Positions 1-5,811 of a stretch of DNA of 5,811 nt are shown here, piece by piece (positions within the stretch are counted from its first letter, which is position 1; each line of letters starts with the position of its first letter). The notes beneath the pieces are model-generated. The model saw only the letters and a program-made list of their open reading frames with translations. It did no database searches and was not told where the DNA came from. Made by a program: the position numbers and the translations under genes. This stretch comes from Acidobacteriaceae bacterium (GTDB taxonomy: Bacteria; Acidobacteriota; Terriglobia; Terriglobales; Acidobacteriaceae), in assembly GCA_030049955.1 (NCBI GenBank), contig JASIJX010000596.1, forward strand, positions 1 to 5,811. Direction: 5' to 3'.

Positions 1-1269
1 ATTGTAGAGTTCAGGGTGCTGGAGCCAGTAACCCTCGCGACCCGCGCCCCAGTCATTGATATAGATCTCACCCGTAATCTGCGCAACCCGCAGTTTCCAA
101 TCCCCTTTGCGCGCGCAGTGAATCTCCCGTCCTGCGGCAGCCATGGGGTTGAAGTAGAGTACAGTGTTCTGATCTGCCTGGTCGGCGCCGCACTGAAACA
201 CTTTGCTCATGTCATTGCCGTCCAGAGGGGCCGCAGGGAGATTCAAACCGCACCAAGAAGCCAGAGTAGGTAGGATATCCAGATGCGTCGTCCACATGTC
301 CAGCACTTGATTGCCATCCAGCCCATTGGGCCAATGCATAATCATCGGAACACGGTGACCGCCTTCGAACGTGGACCCTTTCCGTCCACGAAGACTTCCA
401 GGATCACCTTGAAACCAGGGTCCATGATCACTGGTAAATATGAACAATGTGTCATCGAGCTTGCCTCTACGGTATAGTGTGTCGTAGATACAGCCAACGC
501 TCCAGTCAATCTCGTGGACACTGTCCCCGTAGTCTCCGAAGCGCGTCGTGCCCCGAAACTTCGGAGAGGCTTTTGCGGGATCGTGCGGATACGAATACCC
601 CAGGTAAACAAAAAACGGAGTCTCATCGTCTTCCTCCAGAAAGCGAATTACCTCCTCGGTATATCGCTTTGTCAGGAGATCGCGATTCGTGTCTTCTTCA
701 AGAACGGTCGTGTCACGAAAGAGTGGGAGAGGCTGTAAATCAACGCTGTAGGGCACTCCATAAAAATGGTCAAAGCCGCGATTTGTAGGAAGATATTCGC
801 GTGCATCACCTAAGTGCCATTTACCATAGGCCCGGGTGCGATAGCCGCTGGCTTTGAAAAGATTACCGAGCGTTGTCTCCTTCAGATCCATTCCGGTTGG
901 GGAGTGCGGAAAGTATACGCTTATCGTATGGCTCCGCGGTGCATATCGGCCGGTTAGCAATGCGGCTCTCGACGCGGAACAGATGGCATGCGCGGTGTTG
1001 TAGTGAGTGAATCGTACTCCCTTTCGCGCAATTTCATCGAGATTTGGAGTTGGAATAGGAGAACCATAGCACCCAAGATCGCGATGCCCCAAGTCATCGC
1101 AGATCATTAAAATTACGTTTTTGGGGGATAGAGCTTTCCCATACGAAGATACGGAATGAATCCACGGCTGCTTCGCTGCCTGTCGCTGGCCCTCAGCAGG
1201 AGCCATGATAGAAGTCATAACTGTGCTAGCCGCAACTGATTTCAAAAAATCCCTGCGATCGTATTTCAC
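1..1269 (-). CDS. Tat-exported type I sulfatase, arylsulfatase A/GALNS-like (3' end outside window)
   Basis: This reading frame is open from a GTG at 1269 to the left edge (423 residues, no stop), so the C-terminus is missing. It is a formylglycine-dependent sulfatase that hydrolyses sulfate esters, probably on a glycan, outside the cytoplasm. Visible residues: twin-arginine motif RRDFLK (5-10) with a short hydrophobic stretch and possible cleavage after APA (23-25); metal-binding D58-D59 in MICDDLG; CSASR (97-101), whose Cys would become formylglycine; YGKWHLG with K150 and H152; YPHDP with H229; TSDHG with D281 and H282; and K297 in GRKGSTFEGG. All expected catalytic positions are present. 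The visible part ends in HPELYN, normally close to the C-terminal subdomain, so perhaps 50-100 residues are missing. GTG is chosen because it keeps the Tat motif, has a good ribosome binding site, and an in-frame TAG lies upstream (1317-1315) with no ATG between. The substrate is unknown. Confidence 0.93.
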   Translation of the reverse strand, partial: MKYDRRDFLKSVAASTVMTSIMAPAEGQRQAAKQPWIHSVSSYGKALSPKNVILMICDDLGHRDLGCYGSPIPTPNLDEIARKGVRFTHYNTAHAICSASRAALLTGRYAPRSHTISVYFPHSPTGMDLKETTLGNLFKASGYRTRAYGKWHLGDAREYLPTNRGFDHFYGVPYSVDLQPLPLFRDTTVLEEDTNRDLLTKRYTEEVIRFLEEDDETPFFVYLGYSYPHDPAKASPKFRGTTRFGDYGDSVHEIDWSVGCIYDTLYRRGKLDDTLFIFTSDHGPWFQGDPGSLRGRKGSTFEGGHRVPMIMHWPNGLDGNQVLDMWTTHLDILPTLASWCGLNLPAAPLDGNDMSKVFQCGADQADQNTVLYFNPMAAAGREIHCARKGDWKLRVAQITGEIYINDWGAGREGYWLQHPELYN

Positions 1270-1276
1270 GCCTTTT

Positions 1277-1281
1277 TCCTT
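1277..1281 (-). promoter_or_regulatory. Ribosome binding site supporting the GTG start
   Basis: AAGGA lies seven bases before the GTG at 1269-1267 in a purine-rich stretch. It decides the start of the left sulfatase. The first in-frame ATG (codon 18) would delete the twin-arginine export motif and has no comparable support. Confidence 0.6.
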
Positions 1282-1406
1282 TCTCCGGTCATCGACATTG
1301 AATATCTTGTGCAGCTAGTCGGATTAATCATGGCCTTTAAGCAGGATGCAAATCTCTATCCCTAGGGTATCGGTTTTGTTGCAACGCCTTCTTGTCGATC
1401 CGTGCA

Positions 1407-1432
1407 CCATCCTGCGAATCCAGCCTGCGGAT
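1407..1432. repeat. Two-copy 13-base imperfect tandem repeat
   Basis: CCATCCTGCGAAT (1407-1419) is followed directly by CCAGCCTGCGGAT (1420-1432), differing at two of 13 positions. It lies mid-gap, upstream of the left sulfatase. It could be a paired regulator site or a chance local duplication; nothing in the sequence decides between them. Confidence 0.4.
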
Positions 1433-1528
1433 TTGCAAAGCTGTGGGCTTGCTTTTGTTGTTTTCGCAGCGCTTGTCATCGAAGGTTTGGCGCTTTAGCA
1501 CGGTTTTGAGTGCGTTTGGCTATCTCCA

Positions 1529-4198
1529 TCAAGGTTTCAAACTCTGGTCTCTGTAAATCTCGAAATTACTTGCAACTCCAGGAGCTTCTCCGGGCTGGCT
1601 ACCGCCAATGAACACCGAATACATTCCTGGCTGCACGCTGCGCTTCCCTTCCGCATCGACCAGGCTAAGCTGGCGCGGGTCAAGCATAAATCGCACATGC
1701 CTTGACTCTCGTGCTCCGAGATGTACACGCTGGAAGCCCTCAAGCTCGTGCAGAGGATTAACTTCGTTTTGTGGCGGCGTCAGGTAGAGTTCCACCACTG
1801 CATCTCCAGGGACAGCTCCCGTGTTGTGCACATCGGCTTCCACCGTGAACGGGCTGCCAGCTTCCAGCTTTGCTGTCGAGAGCCGCACATCTCGATACTC
1901 AAAGTTGGTATAGCTCAAGCCATAACCAAACCCATAAAGCGGCTTGCCGCGGAAGTAACGGTAGGTGCGGTTCTCCATCGAGTAATCCGTGAAACTCGAT
2001 AACTGCTCTAGTGACGCATAGAAGGTGACCGGCAGTTTGCCGCCTGGATCATTCGTCCCGTCCAGCGTATCGGCGATTGCCTCCCCGCCGGCCTCGCCCG
2101 GATACCACGCTTCGAGAATCGCTTGTGCATGCTGCTGCGCCCAGTCGACAGCAAGTGCGCTGCCATTCATCAGCACCAGGACGAGCGGCTTGCCGGTTGC
2201 AGACAACGCATGCAGAAGCTGCTGTTGCGGTTCAGGAAGGTCGATCGCAGTTCGATCGCCGCCGTCGAAGCCCGGGACATCAATGGGCATTTCTTCGCCT
2301 TCGAGGTTTGGTGAAATTCCCATAATTGCAATCACCACGTCTGCTTGCCGCGCGATTTCAACAGCACGTTTCCGCAGCACATCGACCGGAGGAATCCAAT
2401 TCAGCGCCAGTCCTGCCCCAAACAGAGGTGAATGATGCGAGTAATCGAGACGCAATGCATGCGGCTTCGTATCAGCAAATTTCAGGTGAAAAACAGGCGT
2501 GTCGTTGCGCCTATGTTCAGCTGCTGCATTGCTCGCATAGGTGGCCACCTGCTTGCCGTCAAGCCAGACCGTAAACGCTTCGCGATCTTGGCAAGGATTG
2601 CAGTGCACGAGCGATACTTCCATCGGATAATCGCCTGCCCTCGGCACTGAGATGGCGCCGGTCCAGCGTACGCCAAAGTCGTCCGCCGGCACGCCTGGGG
2701 CGGGATTCGCCGCAGCCCAGTCAAAGTCAATCTGCTTGTCAATCCGAATCAGTGCGGGGTTTCCAGAAAAGGTAGCGTTGGCAAAATACTCTCCCTTGAG
2801 CCCCAAAACAGCCGAACCTTGAACAGGGAGCAGCGCACTGCGCGGGACCGGCACTGGAAATCCGGCAACATACGGCGAACCCTGGCGATAGAGGATGCGC
2901 GCCTTCGGGAACGCCGCCTCGATACCATCAAGGGGGAAATCCGGGTGCAATGGAATTGCATTGTAGTTACCTTCAATCGCCGCAAGATCTACCGCATTCG
3001 GTCCCACTACAGCGATAGTGTGAACATTTTTTAGCGGAAGCAGATGCCCCTCGTTCTTTAGCAGCACCATCGATTCGCGCGCGGCCTGCAGGGCCTGCTC
3101 ACGATAACTCGGCGAGTCGACTACGCTATACGGAATCTGGCTAAACGGTACATCCTTGTCCGGATCGAACATCCCAAGCCGAAATCGCGCGCTAAACAGA
3201 CGCTTTACGGTCACATCGATGTCTTTCTCAGAGATCAACCCTTCTTTCACAGCCTGCGGCAACGCTTCATAAGCGTGGCCGCAATCGGTATCTGTGCCTG
3301 CCAGGACAGCGGTCGCGGCTGCGTGGGCCGCATCCGGCGAGTAATTATGCCCGGTTGGCGAATAAAAATCGAGGATAGCGTCGCAGTCGGATGTAATGAA
3401 TCCGCGGAACCCAAAGTCTTTGCGGACGACGCTGGCGAGTAGCTCATTCGCACACGATGGTACGCCATTGATTGCGTTATACGAGCACATCATTGAGTCC
3501 GCTTTACCTTCCATGAGGGCTGCGCGAAATGCGGGTAGATAGGTGTCTTCTAGATCATGCGGCGAAGGATTCACATTGAAGCGATGCCGTCCCGACTCCG
3601 GCCCGCTGTGTACCACGAAGTGTTTGGGAGTTGAGATCGTCTTCAGATAACGAGGGTTGTTGCCCTGCAGGCCACGCACAAACTCGACGGCGAGGCGGCT
3701 CGTCAGGTATGGATCCTCTCCATACGTTTCCTGTCCGCGCCCCCAGCGAGGATCGCGGAAAATGTTGATGTTCGGAGACCAGATAGTCAGACCGAAGGAT
3801 TTGGTGCGAATGTTCTCGCGAATTGCCTGGTTGTACTTGGCGCGGGCCTCGGTCGAAATTGTGCTGGCGATGTTGCCAAGCAAAGGCGCATCCCAGGTTG
3901 CAGCCATGCCAATAGCCTGAGGAAATGTTGTCGCAGGTGATCGCGCGACGCCGTGCAGCCCCTCGGTCCACCAGTCGTACTGCGGCACTCCGAGTCGCGG
4001 GATCGCCGCAGAATCGTTCATCATCTGCGAAACCTTCTCCGCGAGAGTCATGCGCGAGACGAGATCATCGACGCGAGTCTTGACCGGCAGCGAAGGGTCC
4101 TGGTAGGGAAATTTGGTCTGGGCATGCAATACAGAAGAAAGTGTCCCCATCGAATAAACCGCTAAAGCCAAGAGAGTGTTTCGCCAATGATTGATCAT
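1529..4198 (-). CDS. Secreted GH3 beta-xylosidase/glucosidase-like enzyme with PA14 insert
   Basis: A complete 889-residue exo-acting glycoside hydrolase that should release terminal beta-linked sugars from oligosaccharides in the periplasm or outside the cell. A Sec signal peptide occupies residues 1-26 (hydrophobic core LLALAVYSMG, likely cleavage LHA|QT). The GH3 N-terminal barrel is about 45-340, with WWTEGLHG (76-83), RWGRGQETYGED (151-162), KHF (192-194) and TSDCDAI (269-275); D271 is the expected nucleophile. The GH3 C-terminal sandwich starts near 378, is interrupted by a PA14 domain (about 464-600, from LKGEYF), and resumes to about 765. The acid/base Glu probably lies in LEGEEMP (E633, E635 or E636), just before GGDRT. 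A fibronectin III-like domain fills about 785-865. The SDCDA nucleophile motif favours beta-xylosidase or arabinofuranosidase over beta-glucosidase, but GH3 specificity is hard to predict. The ATG start is supported by the signal peptide and GAGGAA ten bases upstream. The flanking sulfatases suggest it acts on a sulfated glycan. Confidence 0.95.
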   Translation of the reverse strand: MINHWRNTLLALAVYSMGTLSSVLHAQTKFPYQDPSLPVKTRVDDLVSRMTLAEKVSQMMNDSAAIPRLGVPQYDWWTEGLHGVARSPATTFPQAIGMAATWDAPLLGNIASTISTEARAKYNQAIRENIRTKSFGLTIWSPNINIFRDPRWGRGQETYGEDPYLTSRLAVEFVRGLQGNNPRYLKTISTPKHFVVHSGPESGRHRFNVNPSPHDLEDTYLPAFRAALMEGKADSMMCSYNAINGVPSCANELLASVVRKDFGFRGFITSDCDAILDFYSPTGHNYSPDAAHAAATAVLAGTDTDCGHAYEALPQAVKEGLISEKDIDVTVKRLFSARFRLGMFDPDKDVPFSQIPYSVVDSPSYREQALQAARESMVLLKNEGHLLPLKNVHTIAVVGPNAVDLAAIEGNYNAIPLHPDFPLDGIEAAFPKARILYRQGSPYVAGFPVPVPRSALLPVQGSAVLGLKGEYFANATFSGNPALIRIDKQIDFDWAAANPAPGVPADDFGVRWTGAISVPRAGDYPMEVSLVHCNPCQDREAFTVWLDGKQVATYASNAAAEHRRNDTPVFHLKFADTKPHALRLDYSHHSPLFGAGLALNWIPPVDVLRKRAVEIARQADVVIAIMGISPNLEGEEMPIDVPGFDGGDRTAIDLPEPQQQLLHALSATGKPLVLVLMNGSALAVDWAQQHAQAILEAWYPGEAGGEAIADTLDGTNDPGGKLPVTFYASLEQLSSFTDYSMENRTYRYFRGKPLYGFGYGLSYTNFEYRDVRLSTAKLEAGSPFTVEADVHNTGAVPGDAVVELYLTPPQNEVNPLHELEGFQRVHLGARESRHVRFMLDPRQLSLVDAEGKRSVQPGMYSVFIGGSQPGEAPGVASNFEIYRDQSLKP

Positions 4199-4262
4199 CG
4201 CCTTATCGTTCCTCGGATTTCATAAGTAACTTCTCGTCAAGTCCTGGCATAACAATCAAACT

Positions 4263-4289
4263 GTTATAAATCCATTTAAGGCCAAACAA
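4263..4289 (-). promoter_or_regulatory. Weak candidate sigma-70-type promoter for the GH3 gene
   Basis: On the minus strand TTGTTT (4289-4284) is followed after 15 bases by TATAAC (4268-4263), which matches five of six bases of the -10 consensus. The -35 match is only three of six and the spacing is short. The -10 lies about 64 bases before the GH3 ATG. This is a guess from pattern alone. Confidence 0.25.
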
Positions 4290-4327
4290 CTTATTCCAGA
4301 AGAGAACGTCGATCGACAATAGCATTC

Positions 4328-4343
4328 AAAGAGCCTACTCTTT
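4328..4343 (-). other. Six-base-pair stem-loop downstream of the right sulfatase
   Basis: AAAGAG and CTCTTT form a perfect six-base-pair inverted repeat around a four-base loop, about 95 bases after the sulfatase stop on the minus strand. The stem is AT-rich and no run of T follows it on either strand, so it does not meet the usual picture of an intrinsic terminator. It may be a weak processing site or chance. Confidence 0.3.
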
Positions 4344-4437
4344 AGAGAACGGTGCAGATCATCAAATTCTTGGGATCGGCGCCATACTTAACGATGTCTC
4401 GATTCCTACCTAACTTGGATCTAGCCGACGACTAAGG

Positions 4438-5811
4438 TTATTCATCTCTCTTTGTCACTGCATCGCGGCTAGGTTGTAACGGCACGACATCATGTGTGGC
4501 CCACGAGCGCAAGTCCGCGAGCATCTTTTTAAGCCGCGCCTGCTCCTCGGAGTTGTGGCAGAGGTTGGTGATTTCGAGCGGGTCACGACGATGGTCGTAT
4601 AATTCGGGGTCGATGGCTGGTCCGTTATCGACAACCTTGTAGCGCCCGTCAAACTGCATTCTGCTCGGATTGTATGTTCCATCAGCAAGATACATAGGCA
4701 CATTGGGGAACTCGCTGTATACAACGTCTTTATGCTTGTTTGCCTTACCCCGCGCCAATCCGAGAAAGGAACGTCCTTGTGCTGAGGCTGGCGTGTCAAC
4801 CCCAAGCAGCTCCATCATTGTGGGGAAAAGATCGATATGCTCGACCAGTGCTTGGTGCTGTCGTCCACCGTCGATCACTCCCGGCAATCGCATCACCATC
4901 GGAATCCGGACCGACCCGTCAAAGAACACCATCTTCGTCCACAACCGGTGATCGTCCAGCATCTCGCCATGATCAGCCGTGAAAATGACGAGCGTGTTTT
5001 CGCGCAGTCCGGAGTCATCCAGCTGCTTCAGCACCATTCCCAGCAGATAATCGTCAAAGGCAAGATTGCCGTAGTAGCCCTGCATCGCATCGCGCACCTG
5101 CTCATCGGTCAGGTGATCCAGCCCCCTAACTTGCATCGCCTTCCAGTAGCGGGGATTGGCGTCGGCAAGATCGTTCGCAGGGTAGCGCCGACTTGGAATC
5201 TGCAGCTTCGAGCGATCAATCATCTTCCAGTAACGCTCAGGTGGCTGCAATGGCGGATGCGGCTTCAAAAGCGAGCACTGCACCAGCCATGGCCGATCAT
5301 GACTCGCTTTTAGAAATTTGATAGTCTCCTGCACGGCTTTCCACTCTTGCGTTTCCGTCTCCGAAAGAGGAGAAGGCGCACCCAGACGAAGCTGTCCCTG
5401 TGTGTGAAACAGTTGGGGCAAAAGGTCATCGTCGTCCGTGCCGCGATACGGCTCATCTTCAATCTCCGCTATGTCCCAATCCTGTGCTTCGCGCCCGGGA
5501 GTATGGAGCTTGCCAAAACATGCCGCCAAATAACCTCTGGCGCGCAGGTGTTGCGCATATGAGACTTGGCTGGTGTTGGCTAAAAAGCCATTCGTCACAA
5601 CTCCGGTGGAGTGAGCATATCGTCCGGTTAAGATACAATTGCGCGACGCTACGCAAATTGGAGCTTGACAGTAAGTCTGACGAAAGCTCACGCCCTCCTT
5701 AACGAGCCTGTCCAGCGCAGGAGTGATTGCATACGGATCCCCATAGCAGGCCAAGGCGTCTGGCCGGTACTGATCGCACATCAGAAAAAGTATGTTGAGC
5801 GGCTCTTTTTT
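4438..5811 (-). CDS. Type I sulfatase, choline-sulfatase/iduronate-sulfatase-like branch (5' end outside window)
   Basis: The frame is open from the right edge to TAA at 4440-4438, giving 457 visible residues. The ATG at 5781 is not the real start: the ten codons before it read KKEPLNILFL, the normal first beta-strand of sulfatases (typically NILFLMxDQ), so the start lies beyond 5811. Any signal peptide is therefore unseen. Numbered from the Met at 5781: metal-binding D3 followed by Q4 (MCDQYRPD); CVASR (43-47), whose Cys would become formylglycine; GKLH with K91 and H93; LLKPHPP with H175; TADHGEM with D270 and H271; and LWTKMVFFDGSVRIP with K284. The C-terminal subdomain includes DPELYDHRRDPLEITNL (391-407) and looks complete. 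It should hydrolyse sulfate esters. The D-Q pair in place of D-D also occurs in choline-sulfatases and phosphonate monoester hydrolases, so a phosphoester or phosphonate ester substrate cannot be excluded. It is the first of three same-strand genes. Confidence 0.93.
   Translation of the reverse strand, partial: KKEPLNILFLMCDQYRPDALACYGDPYAITPALDRLVKEGVSFRQTYCQAPICVASRNCILTGRYAHSTGVVTNGFLANTSQVSYAQHLRARGYLAACFGKLHTPGREAQDWDIAEIEDEPYRGTDDDDLLPQLFHTQGQLRLGAPSPLSETETQEWKAVQETIKFLKASHDRPWLVQCSLLKPHPPLQPPERYWKMIDRSKLQIPSRRYPANDLADANPRYWKAMQVRGLDHLTDEQVRDAMQGYYGNLAFDDYLLGMVLKQLDDSGLRENTLVIFTADHGEMLDDHRLWTKMVFFDGSVRIPMVMRLPGVIDGGRQHQALVEHIDLFPTMMELLGVDTPASAQGRSFLGLARGKANKHKDVVYSEFPNVPMYLADGTYNPSRMQFDGRYKVVDNGPAIDPELYDHRRDPLEITNLCHNSEEQARLKKMLADLRSWATHDVVPLQPSRDAVTKRDE

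Larger units (their letters stand above)
1270..1528. other. Intergenic gap between GH3 gene and left sulfatase
   Basis: These 259 bases separate the GH3 stop from the GTG of the left sulfatase. I see no convincing coding frame, RNA gene or strong intrinsic terminator. The gap contains a 13-base imperfect tandem repeat (1407-1432), an 8-base palindrome CCCTAGGG near 1360-1367, and short inverted pairs such as GCAGGATG (1341-1348) with CATCCTGC (1408-1415). No good -35/-10 pair stands out on the minus strand; TTGCAA followed 18 bases later by GATAGA is only a weak match. The gap is long enough to hold a separate promoter, so whether the two genes share a transcript is open. Confidence 0.6.
4199..4437. 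other. AT-richer intergenic gap upstream of the GH3 gene
   Basis: These 239 bases lie between the stop of the right sulfatase and the GH3 ATG. No coding frame or RNA gene is apparent. The gap holds a small hairpin (4328-4343), a 10-base palindrome GTCGATCGAC (4308-4317) and a weak candidate promoter (4263-4289). Its length and composition suggest the GH3 gene can be transcribed independently of the gene before it, which is an inference. Confidence 0.6.

Noticed and set aside
342..626. 94-codon minus-strand frame inside the left sulfatase
   Set aside because: It is in another frame from the sulfatase, which is open through the same bases with correctly placed TSDHG and GRKGSTFEGG motifs. The short frame shows no family features.
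1..1269. Possible pseudogene, because no long complete frame is reported in this stretch
   Set aside because: Codon-by-codon reading of the minus strand from the GTG gives an unbroken 423-residue sulfatase to the window edge. It only looks absent because it has a GTG start and its stop lies outside the window.
1341..1437. Pairs GCAGGATG/CATCCTGC and TGCAAATC/GATTTGCA as a structured RNA or riboswitch
   Set aside because: The two pairings cross each other rather than nest, the stems are only eight bases with long loops, and no known riboswitch core is visible.
1721..3034. Several plus-strand open frames of 60-136 codons inside the GH3 gene
   Set aside because: They lie opposite a clear, motif-complete GH3 gene, have no recognisable domains, and are expected as antisense shadows in GC-rich coding sequence.
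4308..4319. GTCGATCGAC palindrome, and the 9-mer TTGTCGATC shared with 1392-1400 in the other gap, as a common operator
   Set aside because: A 10-base palindrome is expected several times by chance in a window this size, and one 9-base match between two 250-base gaps in either orientation is also near chance. The flanks do not match.
4837..5313. 158-codon plus-strand open frame opposite the right sulfatase
   Set aside because: It is antisense to conserved sulfatase motifs and its translation has no recognisable domain or signal.

Overview
The window holds three protein genes, all on the minus strand and read from right to left: the 3' part of a type I sulfatase (4438 to beyond 5811), a complete secreted glycoside hydrolase family 3 (GH3) enzyme with a PA14 insert (1529-4198), and the 5' part of a second type I sulfatase that runs off the left edge (1-1269). 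Two non-coding gaps of about 240-260 bases separate them. I found no tRNA, rRNA, CRISPR array, insertion sequence or phage gene.

The genes look like part of a carbohydrate-degradation locus for a sulfated or otherwise ester-decorated glycan. Sulfatases would remove sulfate groups, and the GH3 exo-enzyme would release terminal sugars. The GH3 catalytic motifs (WWTEGLHG and TSDCDAI) resemble the beta-xylosidase / alpha-arabinofuranosidase branch more than classic beta-glucosidases, so a xylose- or arabinose-containing glycan is plausible. The substrate cannot be read from sequence alone. The two sulfatases come from different sub-branches: the left one has the D-D metal pair of arylsulfatase A/GALNS-like enzymes, and the right one has the D-Q pair seen in choline-sulfatase and phosphonate-monoesterase-like enzymes. 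They probably act on different ester positions or substrates.

Export signals differ. The left sulfatase begins with a twin-arginine (Tat) motif and the GH3 with a Sec signal peptide. The N-terminus of the right sulfatase lies outside the window.

The organism is a Gram-negative-type bacterium. The combination of a Tat-exported sulfatase, a large PA14-containing GH3, moderate-to-high GC content and no visible susC/susD pair fits Acidobacteriota or the Planctomycetes/Verrucomicrobia group better than Bacteroidota. This is an impression, not a proven assignment. I see a plausible sulfated-glycan utilisation cluster, but no clear sign of a wholly new type of system.
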